A stretch of 21,989 nucleotides of DNA from an uncultured Collinsella sp. (GCA_934675795.1 CAKURW010000032.1:1-21989); one strand, 5' to 3'; shown: positions 1-7,830, counted from the stretch's first letter. Notes: a model not told the origin generated them from the letters alone. Numbers and translations: made by a program.

Positions 1-198
1 TGCCACGTGCCCCTGGGCAAGAAGTCCTTCTCTGAGCAGCAGCTCGTCGAGAACTACGCTGCCCTGTACACCGAGATTCTGCGCGTCAAGCCCTCTTCTG
101 CTAAGGGCAAGTACGTCAAGTCCATCTCCGTGTCTTCCACCATGGGCCCTGGCGTCAAGGTCGATCCCGCTGTCCAGCGTGACTTCCTGGCTGAGTAA
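1..198 (+). CDS. rplA: 50S ribosomal protein L1, C-terminal fragment
   Basis: This is the last 65 codons of ribosomal protein L1, which binds 23S rRNA at the L1 stalk and can repress its own mRNA. The frame is open from base 1, so the start lies upstream of the window. The visible part has the conserved L1 C-terminus: a GKKSF segment, a helix ending ENYAAL, then KPSSAKGKY and the family signature [12 protein letters not shown]. The protein ends DFLAE and stops with TAA. A strong terminator follows 36 bases later, so this is probably the last gene of its transcript, which in most bacteria is rplK-rplA. The family assignment is secure; the upstream context is inferred. Confidence 0.95.
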   Translation, partial: CHVPLGKKSFSEQQLVENYAALYTEILRVKPSSAKGKYVKSISVSSTMGPGVKVDPAVQRDFLAE

Positions 199-234
199 CT
201 GCTAGTTACTGCCTGAGTACAGCAAGCATTGCTA

Positions 235-273
235 AAGAAACCCGGTTCTGCCTTGTGCAGGACCGGGTTTCTT
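235..273 (+). terminator. Intrinsic terminator after rplA
   Basis: Inverted arms AAGAAACCCGG (235-245) and CCGGGTTTCTT (263-273) form a perfect 11-bp stem, extended inward by further pairing. The right arm carries the run of T. It lies 36 bases after the rplA stop. Because the arms are A-rich and T-rich at their outer ends, it could also work on the other strand. Confidence 0.85.
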
Positions 274-290
274 GCTATCGCGTCAAAAGC

Positions 291-321
291 ACCATAAAGG
301 GGACAGTGTCCCCTTTATGGT
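291..321 (-). terminator. Palindromic hairpin at the metallophosphoesterase 3' end
   Basis: A perfect 14-bp inverted repeat: arms ACCATAAAGGGGAC (291-304) and GTCCCCTTTATGGT (308-321) with a 3-base loop. It begins 2 bases beyond the TAA of the minus-strand phosphoesterase gene, and on that strand it is followed by CTTTTG. It is probably a terminator or 3'-end stabiliser. It belongs to a set of four hairpins in this window that share an apical AAAGGG(G)ACA block. Confidence 0.7.
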
Positions 322-323
322 GG

Positions 324-1034
324 TTACCAGGGTGTTCTGGCTGTTGAAGACTCGATGGCTTCGTGGCGTTTGAGCTCGCGGCGCATGGTTTGTGAGTTGA
401 GCCAAGCTGCTTGCCAGCCGCGGATGGGGTAGTGCGTCTGGTCGAGCTCAAACTGCGTATAGCCGCAGGCGTTGATGATCGTCGTTCCACACACATGCTG
501 ACGCTCGCGCTGAAAATCGCAACCGTAGCTTTGGTGCACATGCCCGTGCACCATGTAGTCGGGATTCCAGGATTCGAGTGCTGTGTTAAAACACTCGAAT
601 CCTCGATGCGGCAGATCGTCCAGATCACCCATACCGGCGGCGGGTGCATGGGTAAGCAGAATGTCGCACCCGCCGACCATCCTAACCTTACGCGACAGCT
701 TACGCATGCGCTTGGACATCTCGCGTTCGGTGTACATGTTGGCGCCGTCGCGATAACGCATGGACCCGCCAAGGCCCGCAATGCGAATCCCTCGGTACGT
801 GTACACGCTGTCCTCTACGCAGATACATCCACCCGGTGCATGACGTGCGTAGCGGTCATCGTGATTGCCGCGCACGTAGATGAGCGGTTTGTTGATGACC
901 GTAACCAAAAACTCAAGATAGTCCGGGTCCAGATCGCCGGCGGACAAAATCAGGTCGACTCCCTCAAAGCGTTCCTTGCGAAAGCACTCCCAAAGGCATC
1001 GTTCTTCGGTATCGGCTATGGCAAGGATTTTCAT
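324..1034 (-). CDS. Metallophosphoesterase, calcineurin-like family
   Basis: A 236-residue cytosolic protein with no signal peptide, of the calcineurin-like metallophosphoesterase fold. Visible metal-site motifs are GD at residues 33-34, GNHD at 56-59, a THAP block with His129, and HGHVH at 153-157. The first motif, normally D-x-H, reads D8-T-E, so one metal-ligand histidine is replaced by Glu. A comparable D-x-E form is recalled in some Firmicutes relatives, so this may be a subfamily trait and not damage. The start codon overlaps the stop of the upstream gene (ATGA at 1031-1034), which implies translational coupling with the ParB-like/BMP protein. The substrate cannot be told from sequence; small phosphodiesters or phosphomonoesters are typical. 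Confidence 0.85.
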   Translation of the reverse strand: MKILAIADTEERCLWECFRKERFEGVDLILSAGDLDPDYLEFLVTVINKPLIYVRGNHDDRYARHAPGGCICVEDSVYTYRGIRIAGLGGSMRYRDGANMYTEREMSKRMRKLSRKVRMVGGCDILLTHAPAAGMGDLDDLPHRGFECFNTALESWNPDYMVHGHVHQSYGCDFQRERQHVCGTTIINACGYTQFELDQTHYPIRGWQAAWLNSQTMRRELKRHEAIESSTARTPW

Positions 1035-2947
1035 AGGGCAGGGACTTTCGGCTCATCGTCGAGCTGCGGAATGGTGCCTACCACGTTGTCCGCCAGCCAA
1101 TTCATCTCGACAATCTGCGTGCTCGGCAGCGGAGGGAAGCCTTCGATCTGTACCACGCCGTTCTGGCTGTGGAGCTCGCCGCCAAAGGGGTTGATGGATC
1201 CCTCGACAATGCCGTTGCGGAGCAACTGCACGAGTTTGCGCGTCTGGTAGGGTAGGCCCGGAGCGTAACGGATGTCGATAACGCCGGAGCTCATGCCGTA
1301 CCAGTAGTTGACGGCGCGCACTTGGTTGTCATCGCTGGTCTCGTCCCACGTGCCGTGCAGAAGGCTGCGAACGATGAGCTCGTAGTAACGGCCCCAGTTC
1401 CATACCGGCATGGCGATGCCGGAAACCTTGCCATCGACCAGGCGGTGGAGTCCGTAGGCCGTAGGGTCTTCGAGCGACTTTGACATGTCAGCGCCGGTCA
1501 TGACGCTCACGCCTTCGCGGCACATGGCCTCGGCAAGACCGCCGGCGGGCACATCGCCCCAGGTGAGGATAATTTGCGCGCGGGGGTCGAGCAGCGAGGC
1601 ACCGATGGCAAAGGCATTGATCTCGCTGAGCGCGCCGGATGCGAAGACCGACGCGTGGTAGCCGATGCGATGGTTGTCCGCCATGCTGGCGGCAAGGGCG
1701 CCCAGCAGAAACTTTGCCTCGTACATCTTTCCAAAATACGAGCGTACGCTTTGGTGGGGAAGGCCGATAGAGCAGTTGAGGAATCGCACCTGGGGATACT
1801 CAACGGCAGCCCTGAGCGTATATTCCATTAGGCGGTGCGAGGTCGAGAAGATGACGTTTGCTCCATGTTTGACAGCCGTTTCCACGGCGGCGTAGAACAC
1901 ATCCGGATCGTGACAGTCCTCAAACGCCTCGGTGCGCACGATACCGCCAAAGTGCTCATCGAGATACTGACGTCCTTGGTCGTGCAGACTGTCCCAGCTC
2001 GACGTCGCACAGGGGAACTCATGGATAAAGGCGATACGCAGGGGGTTGGCCGCCGAATAGACAGTCTTGCCCATAAAGAAGTTGAGCACGCCGGAGGTGG
2101 ACTTGGCGGGCGACTCCTCCTCATCGACGCTCGGCGCTTCGACAAGATCGACCTTGTCCTCGTCATTTTTGCCGGCAATGACCAGCTCGCGCCAAATCTT
2201 GCACAGGCGGTTTACGACGATATCCGTTGGCGTATCCAGCAGACGGTCCTGGTTGTACACATTGAGGTACACGAGCATGGCGTCGGCAGGCGTAATGTCC
2301 AGGTGGTCGCCGCCTGCGCGAAGGTAGGCGCGCTTAAAGAGCAGGAAGGTGTGGCGCAGGTAGTCGACCTTTTTCTGCGGCCATTTTTCGATAAGGTTCT
2401 GACCGAGCATCTTGGCGAGCGTTTCGTAGCTTCCCTCACGCGAGAACTCGATCTCGTATAGGGGGCAGACGCGCCAAAACGCGCAGAACTCACCGTACAG
2501 GCGGCTTTCGACGGAATCCCATGTGCCGGGGTAAAGACGGGTGACCTTGGCCGAAATCGTCGGGGCGTCTAGGAATTTGAGGACACTGACGCGTTTGTTG
2601 CCTTCCTGGACATAGAACCGATGCATAAACTCGGTGACGATGATGGGGTCGCGATAGCCCTCGGTTACCTGGATGTCGTAGAGGTTGGACCACTTGCGGG
2701 CGAACTCGGTGTTAAACGGAAGCAGGGGCATAAAGTTACACGAAAAGGCGGACTGACGGCCTTTGGTGACCGTGCCGACGACCATTTCGAGCGGAATATC
2801 CCTTAGGCCGACATTCTCTCGCTGACCTAAGGGGAGCTGAGCAACCAAGCTATCGAGGTCCGTAAGGTATGGGTGCTCGCTTTGGCTGATGGCGCGACGG
2901 CGTCCCTGCTCGCCGCGCTTGCGTGCTTGACGATAGGCCTCTTCCAT
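1031..2947 (-). CDS. ParB-like domain fused to BMP-type nucleoside-binding domain, cytosolic
   Basis: A 638-residue protein in two parts. Residues about 50-140 resemble the ParB/sulfiredoxin-like fold: a start of the type IPLEMVVG, then PIIVTE and EGNKRVSVLKFL, where ParB proteins have G-E-R-R or D-G-H-R. Residues about 200-270 are helical and acidic towards the end. From residue 301 to about 570 it matches the BMP family (PnrA/Med type), periplasmic-binding-like proteins that usually bind purine nucleosides. BMP proteins are normally exported lipoproteins; here the N-terminus is highly charged with no signal peptide or lipobox, so the protein should be cytosolic. The start is supported by AAGGGAG 8 bases upstream of ATG. 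The gene overlaps the downstream phosphoesterase by 4 bases. A ligand-sensing or regulatory role is inferred. Confidence 0.75.
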   Translation of the reverse strand: MEEAYRQARKRGEQGRRRAISQSEHPYLTDLDSLVAQLPLGQRENVGLRDIPLEMVVGTVTKGRQSAFSCNFMPLLPFNTEFARKWSNLYDIQVTEGYRDPIIVTEFMHRFYVQEGNKRVSVLKFLDAPTISAKVTRLYPGTWDSVESRLYGEFCAFWRVCPLYEIEFSREGSYETLAKMLGQNLIEKWPQKKVDYLRHTFLLFKRAYLRAGGDHLDITPADAMLVYLNVYNQDRLLDTPTDIVVNRLCKIWRELVIAGKNDEDKVDLVEAPSVDEEESPAKSTSGVLNFFMGKTVYSAANPLRIAFIHEFPCATSSWDSLHDQGRQYLDEHFGGIVRTEAFEDCHDPDVFYAAVETAVKHGANVIFSTSHRLMEYTLRAAVEYPQVRFLNCSIGLPHQSVRSYFGKMYEAKFLLGALAASMADNHRIGYHASVFASGALSEINAFAIGASLLDPRAQIILTWGDVPAGGLAEAMCREGVSVMTGADMSKSLEDPTAYGLHRLVDGKVSGIAMPVWNWGRYYELIVRSLLHGTWDETSDDNQVRAVNYWYGMSSGVIDIRYAPGLPYQTRKLVQLLRNGIVEGSINPFGGELHSQNGVVQIEGFPPLPSTQIVEMNWLADNVVGTIPQLDDEPKVPAL

Positions 2948-3003
2948 GGTGTCTACTCCCTTAGTCGTTTAAACAACGATATGAACCATGGTACCACGAA
3001 TGA

Positions 3004-3042
3004 AAACCACTACAAAGATGCCTGTCCCCTTTGCGGTGGTTT
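3004..3042 (-). terminator. Terminator hairpin overlapping the mscS stop codon
   Basis: Arms AAACCACTACAAAG (3004-3017) and CTTTGCGGTGGTTT (3029-3042) pair over 14 positions with one wobble and one mismatch. The 5' arm, read on the minus strand, begins inside the TAA stop of the MscS gene and the hairpin is followed by TTTTC. It carries the same AAAGGGGACAG apex as the hairpins at 291, 6027 and 6083. Confidence 0.7.
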
Positions 3043-3808
3043 AGGCGATGATGGGGGCGATGGCGCGGATGCAGGCGTCGGCTGCCGTGAAAGTAGTGCT
3101 GTCGTCGCTGACGATAAAGATGATCTTTCCTTTGATGCCAAAGTCGCCGATTTCGCTAAAGAGTACGTAGGGCTCTTTGTCAAAACCCGAGGTGGGAAGC
3201 ACGGCGGTCTTGGTGGCGCTGGTCAGCTCGTCTGCCAGTGCGTCGAGCGAGGCCCACTTGGACGTGTCCTTTACGGCAACGGGCACAGCCACACGCCCAA
3301 AGGGCATGAGGTGCACGAGCGTGTTCTTGGAGATATTTGAGTTGGGGACGATGATGGTCTGCCCACAGGTATCCTCAATCGTTGTATGGCGCCAAGTGAT
3401 GTCTTGGACAACGCCGGATACGCCGCCGACCTCGATATTGTCGCCGGGTTTGATGATGCCCATAAAGGTCACCTGCATGCCGCCGATAAGGTTTGATAAC
3501 GTGTCCTGAAAGCCGAGCGAGATGGCGATGCCGCCGACGCCAAGAGCGGCGACAAGCGTGTTTGCGTTAATGCCAAAACAGTTGTCGAGGATAAAGCTGC
3601 CGCCAATCATCCAGATGACGGCGCGCGCGATGTTGATGAAGATACTCGATGCCGGAAGCGGGTTATCGTCTCGGTTAAGCAGATGGTTCAGGGTCTTGGA
3701 TACGACCTTGGCGGCGACGGCGGTGCTTATCGCCAAGATAACGGCCCAGATGATGTTGTGGACCCACCGTTGCTCAAAGAAATGAAGAATCGGCTCAAAC
3801 AATTCCAT
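3041..3808 (-). CDS. Small-conductance mechanosensitive channel, MscS family
   Basis: A 255-residue membrane protein of the MscS family, which opens under membrane tension to release solutes during hypo-osmotic shock. Three hydrophobic segments are visible at about 18-36, 59-77 and 82-110. The third is the Gly/Ala-rich pore helix (ALGVGGIAISLGFQDTL), leading into the beta domain with PGDNIEVGG at 111-119 and VPNSNI at 144-149. The C-terminal alpha/beta part is shorter and more divergent than in E. coli MscS. The ATG at 3808 is preferred because AGGAGG lies 10 bases upstream; an in-frame ATG at 3853 would fall at the edge of the upstream terminator and lacks such a site. It is transcribed alone between two hairpins. 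Confidence 0.9.
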   Translation of the reverse strand: MELFEPILHFFEQRWVHNIIWAVILAISTAVAAKVVSKTLNHLLNRDDNPLPASSIFINIARAVIWMIGGSFILDNCFGINANTLVAALGVGGIAISLGFQDTLSNLIGGMQVTFMGIIKPGDNIEVGGVSGVVQDITWRHTTIEDTCGQTIIVPNSNISKNTLVHLMPFGRVAVPVAVKDTSKWASLDALADELTSATKTAVLPTSGFDKEPYVLFSEIGDFGIKGKIIFIVSDDSTTFTAADACIRAIAPIIA

Positions 3809-3852
3809 GTAGGGAAAACCTCCTAATGATCGTTCAACCATGATACCCACCA

Positions 3853-3886
3853 AGAAGCCCGTCCGATCAAATTCGGACGGGCTTCT
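3853..3886 (-). terminator. Terminator after the 5'-nucleotidase gene
   Basis: Perfect 14-bp stem, AGAAGCCCGTCCGA (3853-3866) with TCGGACGGGCTTCT (3873-3886), and a 6-base loop. It sits between the minus-strand nucleotidase (ending 3938) and mscS (starting 3808). The T-tract on the minus strand is weak (CTTCTTGG), so it may be partly leaky. Confidence 0.75.
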
Positions 3887-3937
3887 GTGCTCGATATAAG
3901 GTTTACGCGGCGGGGCTGCAAGGCCCGGCGGTGTAGC

Positions 3938-5962
3938 TTAGCGTCGACGCTTCCAGATAATGCCGAGCATGATGACGATGATGCCGCCGATAAGGCACGC
4001 GCCAACTACTGCCAGCGTGCGGTCTCCCGTTGCGGCGAGCTTACCGGTCGTCTTCTTGGTGATGACCTTCGTGGTCGCCGTGTCCGTCTTAGGCGAGGGC
4101 TTAGGCGTCGGGGCCGGTGTGGGCGTGGGGTCCACGGCAGCGGAGCCAAAGCTGATGGTGCCCGCGAGCGAGGCCATCTTGCTCTCCCAGCTGTCCTGCC
4201 CGATCAGTGCCCTCAGCGCCGCCTCGCACGTGCCCCACTCGGTGTACTTGGTGGCGTGTGCAAAGGTGGGAAAGTCGGTCGTGTTGGTAATGATGTAGTT
4301 GTTGGTGGCGACGGTATAGGTCTTGGCGGGGTCGAGCGTACTGCCGTCCTTGGTGAGTGTGGCACTCACAATGCGCTTGCCTTCGGGCTGCGTCCAATCA
4401 ATCGTCACGTTGATGCCGCCAAAGGAGAGAACGCTGCCAGAGTCATCGCGCCACTTGTACTTGTCTTGCGCCTCCTGCTCGGTATGGCCGGCTGCCACGT
4501 AGGCTTGCTGAAGCTCGTAGCTGTGATTACACTCGTCGCTGATTTGCAGCGAGTGCTCGAGTGCTGCGAGGAAGTCCGCGCCGGTCATGGTCCAGGTTTC
4601 CACGGTGTTGCCGTAGGGCGAGATGGCGATGACGTTGCCGGCGGTCACGTTGCCCGCCGCGATGCCGCCGCGGATGCCGCCAGCGTTTTCGATAGCGAGG
4701 TCCGCGCCCGTCAGGGCAAGATAGGAGCCGCAAATCACGTGGCCGATGGTCTGGGCCTTGGTGGTGTCGCCCTCCTTGCTGGGGCGGAAATCGGTGGTGC
4801 GCACCATTTCCCAACCATGCGTGCCTGCGGCGTCCTCGCCGTAGAAATAGTTGGTGGCGGATGTGCCGAGCACCTTGTTCGATTCGTTTTCAAAGGCCTC
4901 GTCGAGCGGCTTGATCTTGTTGCGGACGTCTTCAAGGCGGCTTTGGTAGTCGGAGCCCTTGTCGGGGTCTGCCAAAAGGTCGTTGACGTTCTTGGCGGTG
5001 TAGAGCCTCTCGTCGCTGCCGTCTGCAGGGACCGTGACCGTGTCATCGTTGGTCGTCTCGGTGCCATTCGTGTCGTACCTGTACGGAATGGAAAGCAGCC
5101 CCACCTCGGCAAAGGCGCTGCCTGCCTCGACAACGTGGATCGTCTTGCCGTCGGCTCCCGTCACCTTCTCGTTAAGGTTGATGTGCTCGTGGCCTGCGAT
5201 AAGGGCATCGACGCCACGGAGTCGCGTGGCAAAGGTCTTGGCGTCGAGCGTGTGCGCGATACACACAACAACATCGCAGCCCTCCTTGCGCAGCTGCTCT
5301 GCCTCGGCATTGATGGCGTTCGCGGCACTCGAGAACGACGTGCCCGCGACCAGGTCCGCGCGCAGCGAGGATCCCAGCGACTCATCCATGGCGCCCACGA
5401 CGCCGACCTTGATTTTGTAGTCGAATGTGGAGTAATCCTCGCTATCCTCCCAGGTGCGATCGAGCGTCTTCGTGATGCTCGAGCTCCATACGCCGCTCGT
5501 AGACTTCGCGTTCGCGCAGAGCATGGCGAAGGGCGTGCCGGTGGTGCTGTAGCCGGTCATGGTGCGGAGTTTGTCCGCGCCGTAGCTCCAGTCGTGGTTG
5601 CCTGGCGTGGTCGCGTCGTAGCCGTCGGCGTAGAAGGTGTCCATGAGCTCGGCGATGCTCTTGCCCTCGCTCATGGTGGCGAAGGACTGTCCGTGGAAGG
5701 TGTCGCCCGCATCGAGCAAAAGATCGGGGGCGTTGCCCTGGGCGCTATAGAGAACTGCCAGCCCGTCGAAGCCGACGGTGCCGGTGCCCTTGCTTTCGTT
5801 GTAGCTGTACTTGTAGCTGCCGTGGATGTCGTTGGTGTGCATGACGGCCACGGAGCCGTCAATAGCGGCGGGCAGGTTCCCCGCGAAAGCGAGGCTTGGG
5901 ATGCCTGCGAGCGAGCCGGCAAACAACGCGGCGGCTAACGCAAGGCGGGGGAGTCTTTTCAT
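3938..5962 (-). CDS. Secreted, wall-anchored 5'-nucleotidase / 2',3'-cyclic phosphodiesterase family
   Basis: A 674-residue ectoenzyme expected to dephosphorylate extracellular nucleotides so that nucleosides and phosphate can be taken up. Residues 1-27 are a signal peptide with a LAFA-G cleavage site. The metallophosphatase domain shows HTNDIHG (42-48), GDTFHG (86-91), GNHDWSYG (121-128) and GHEH (257-260). The 5'-nucleotidase C-terminal domain, from about residue 355, contains the substrate-site block NAGGIRGG and SPYGNTV. A Pro/Thr/Lys-rich linker leads to LAATG (642-646), a hydrophobic helix and KRRR at the end. That is a sortase signal of the LAxTG type associated with actinobacterial class E sortases. 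The start has AAGGA upstream of ATG 5962. The gene is transcribed alone, with hairpins on both sides. Confidence 0.9.
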   Translation of the reverse strand: MKRLPRLALAAALFAGSLAGIPSLAFAGNLPAAIDGSVAVMHTNDIHGSYKYSYNESKGTGTVGFDGLAVLYSAQGNAPDLLLDAGDTFHGQSFATMSEGKSIAELMDTFYADGYDATTPGNHDWSYGADKLRTMTGYSTTGTPFAMLCANAKSTSGVWSSSITKTLDRTWEDSEDYSTFDYKIKVGVVGAMDESLGSSLRADLVAGTSFSSAANAINAEAEQLRKEGCDVVVCIAHTLDAKTFATRLRGVDALIAGHEHINLNEKVTGADGKTIHVVEAGSAFAEVGLLSIPYRYDTNGTETTNDDTVTVPADGSDERLYTAKNVNDLLADPDKGSDYQSRLEDVRNKIKPLDEAFENESNKVLGTSATNYFYGEDAAGTHGWEMVRTTDFRPSKEGDTTKAQTIGHVICGSYLALTGADLAIENAGGIRGGIAAGNVTAGNVIAISPYGNTVETWTMTGADFLAALEHSLQISDECNHSYELQQAYVAAGHTEQEAQDKYKWRDDSGSVLSFGGINVTIDWTQPEGKRIVSATLTKDGSTLDPAKTYTVATNNYIITNTTDFPTFAHATKYTEWGTCEAALRALIGQDSWESKMASLAGTISFGSAAVDPTPTPAPTPKPSPKTDTATTKVITKKTTGKLAATGDRTLAVVGACLIGGIIVIMLGIIWKRRR

Positions 5963-5995
5963 GGCAGTTTCCTTAGTCCTTAGCCAGAATGTCTG

Positions 5996-6016
5996 GTCGA
6001 ATATCGGATTATCGAC
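5996..6016. promoter_or_regulatory. Possible operator upstream of the 5'-nucleotidase gene
   Basis: Imperfect 21-base palindrome, GTCGA at 5996-6000 and TCGAC at 6012-6016 with ATC-G-GAT at the centre; 8 of 10 position pairs match. It lies 34-54 bases upstream of the nucleotidase ATG, where a regulator could act. A smaller palindrome CCAGA-n3-TCTGG sits at 5984-5996. No convincing -35/-10 pair could be fixed here, so the role is a guess. Confidence 0.3.
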
Positions 6017-6026
6017 ATAATATGCG

Positions 6027-6066
6027 AAAACCGCCGCAAGGGCGTCTGTCCCTTTGCGGCGGTTTT
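6027..6066. terminator. Second terminator hairpin downstream of the ABC operon
   Basis: Arms AAAACCGCCGCAAGGG (6027-6042) and CCCTTTGCGGCGGTTTT (6050-6066) pair fully apart from one bulged base. On the minus strand the stem ends in TTTTCGC, and on the plus strand in TTTTG, so it could act both ways. It shares the AAAGGGACAG apex with three other hairpins in the window. Confidence 0.75.
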
Positions 6067-6082
6067 GACGTTTGCGCAGGTA

Positions 6083-6121
6083 AAACCTGCCAAAATAAAC
6101 CTGTCCCTTTTTGGTAGGTTT
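6083..6121 (-). terminator. Hairpin overlapping the ABC ATPase stop codon
   Basis: Arms AAACCTGCCAAAA (6083-6095) and TTTTGGTAGGTTT (6109-6121) make a 13-bp stem with one G-U pair. On the minus strand the hairpin begins within the TAA stop of the ATPase gene. Together with the hairpin at 6027-6066 it gives a tandem terminator for the ABC operon. Confidence 0.65.
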
Positions 6122-6914
6122 AGCTCAGCAGCATGCGGTCGTTGGCGAGCTCGCCGCCCGAGACCTCCTCGAATTTCTGCAGCAGGTCGGCCACGGTGAG
6201 CGACTTCTTCTCGTCGCCTGCCACGTCGTAGATCACGTGGCCCTCGTGCATCATGATCAGACGGTTGCCCAGGCGGATGGCGTCGTTCATGTTGTGCGTG
6301 ACCATGAGCGTGGTCAGGTGGTTCTCGTCGACAATCTCCTCGGTCAGGTTGAGCACCTTAGAAGCCGTCTTGGGGTCGAGGGCCGCGGTGTGCTCGTCGA
6401 GCAGCAGCAGGCGCGGCTTGGTGAGCGTGGCCATCAGCAGGGTGAGCGCCTGGCGCTGACCGCCCGAGAGCAGGCCGACCTTGGCGTTGAGGCGCGTGTC
6501 CAGACCAAGGTCCAGGCGCTTGAGCAGCTCAACGTATTCGTCCTTCTCGGCCTTGGTGACGCCCCACGAAAGACCGCGACGCTGGCCGCGGCGCTTGGCG
6601 AGAGCCAGATTCTCGGCAATCTGCATGTCGGCTGCGGTGCCGCGCATGGGGTCCTGGAACACGCGGCCCAGGTACTTGGCACGCTGCGATTCGCTCAGAC
6701 GCGAGATATCGGTGCCGTCGAGCTCGATAACACCCGAATCGAGCGGATACACGCCGGCGATCATGTTGAGCAGCGTGGACTTGCCGGCGCCGTTGCCGCC
6801 AATCACGGTTACAAAGTCGCCGTCGTTAAGGGTGAGGTCGACGCCGGTGAGTGCGCGCTTCTCGGTGACGGTGCCCTTGTTAAAGGTCTTTTTGACGTGC
6901 GAGAGTTTAAGCAT
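6120..6914 (-). CDS. ABC transporter ATP-binding protein
   Basis: The 264-residue ATPase subunit of an importer. It shows the Walker A motif GGNGAGKST (39-47), Q-loop Gln at about 87, signature LSGGQ (139-143), Walker B LLLLDE (about 159-164) and H-loop THN with His197. The chosen ATG at 6914 encodes MLKL and overlaps the end of the permease gene by 8 bases; AGGGGG lies 9 bases upstream. An ATG at 6923 is possible but has no spaced ribosome site. It works with the permease and substrate-binding protein encoded just upstream. The trio has the architecture of the ABC_sub_bind importers, some of which (TrpXYZ-like) have been linked to aromatic amino acids. The substrate here is not determined. 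Confidence 0.9.
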   Translation of the reverse strand: MLKLSHVKKTFNKGTVTEKRALTGVDLTLNDGDFVTVIGGNGAGKSTLLNMIAGVYPLDSGVIELDGTDISRLSESQRAKYLGRVFQDPMRGTAADMQIAENLALAKRRGQRRGLSWGVTKAEKDEYVELLKRLDLGLDTRLNAKVGLLSGGQRQALTLLMATLTKPRLLLLDEHTAALDPKTASKVLNLTEEIVDENHLTTLMVTHNMNDAIRLGNRLIMMHEGHVIYDVAGDEKKSLTVADLLQKFEEVSGGELANDRMLLS

Positions 6915-7830
6915 CTGCCTCATCCCCCTTCGTGTAGGAGCTGCGGAGCTTATAGCGCTCCCAAACCACGGGCACGCACAGGGCCACGGCAACGATCACG
7001 GCGGAGAGCAGCTTCATGTCGTTGGCGTCCATGCCCAGCTGCAGCACGATGGCGCGAATGAGGAAGTACACCACGGAGCCAAAGACGGCAGAGGCAAGAC
7101 GGACGCTAAACTGAGTCAGACCGCCGGGCAGCAGGCGGCCGAGCACCTCGCCGATGACGATAGCAGCAAGACCGATAACGATGGCGCCGGTGCCCATACC
7201 GATATCGGCATACTTCTGGCTCTGGCAGATGAGCGCGCCCGAAAGGCCGATAAGGGCGTTGGAGAGCACGAGGGCGATCATCTTGGTGGAGTTGGTGTTG
7301 ACGCCCAGGGCGCGGATCATGTACTCGTTGTTGCCGGTGGCGCGCAGCGCCGAACCGATCTCGGTGCCAAAGAACCAGTACAGGATGGCGACGATGGCCA
7401 CGGCCAGTACAATGCCCAGGATGATGGCAACGGTGGACTGCGGCAGGCCCGTCATGTGGCTGACAGACGAGAAGATGGTGCCCTTGGCAAGGATGGGCGT
7501 GTTGGATTTACCCATGATGCGCAGGTTGATGGACCACAGGCTGATCTGCGTAAGGATTCCGGCGAGGATTGCGGGAATCTCAAAGACGGTGGTCAAGATG
7601 CCCGTGACGGCGCCGGCGATGGCGCCGGCGCACATGCCAGCCAGTACGGCGAGCAGTGGGTCGACGTTATTGTTGACGATGAGCACGGCGCAAACGCAGC
7701 CGCCGAGGGCAAAGCTGCCGTCGCAGGTCATATCGGGGATGTCGAGCAGGCGGAACGTGATAAACACGCCGAGCACCATAATGCCCCAGAGGACGCCCTG
7801 CGAAACGGCGCCCTGCAATGCAATGAGCAT
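6907..7830 (-). CDS. ABC transporter permease (BPD_transp_2-like)
   Basis: A 307-residue integral membrane protein with about eight to ten hydrophobic segments. It matches the branched-chain-type permease family used by ABC_sub_bind importers. Recognisable features are the N-terminal stretch LLDIPDMTCDGSFALGG, the Gly/Ala-rich helices that follow, and the cytoplasmic loop ALRATGNNEYMIRALGVN, which should contact the ATPase. The start at 7830 is well supported by AGGAGG 8 bases before the ATG. The 3' end overlaps the ATPase gene by 8 bases. The upstream gap of 204 bases to the binding-protein gene holds a hairpin. Confidence 0.9.
   Translation of the reverse strand: MLIALQGAVSQGVLWGIMVLGVFITFRLLDIPDMTCDGSFALGGCVCAVLIVNNNVDPLLAVLAGMCAGAIAGAVTGILTTVFEIPAILAGILTQISLWSINLRIMGKSNTPILAKGTIFSSVSHMTGLPQSTVAIILGIVLAVAIVAILYWFFGTEIGSALRATGNNEYMIRALGVNTNSTKMIALVLSNALIGLSGALICQSQKYADIGMGTGAIVIGLAAIVIGEVLGRLLPGGLTQFSVRLASAVFGSVVYFLIRAIVLQLGMDANDMKLLSAVIVAVALCVPVVWERYKLRSSYTKGDEADA

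Noticed and set aside
3887..5938. A 683-codon open frame on the plus strand, opposite the 5'-nucleotidase
   Set aside because: Its translation is low-complexity Val/Gly/Ala/Arg/Asp sequence without any motif, and the minus strand encodes a clear enzyme with signal peptide and catalytic motifs. Long antisense frames are expected in GC-rich DNA.
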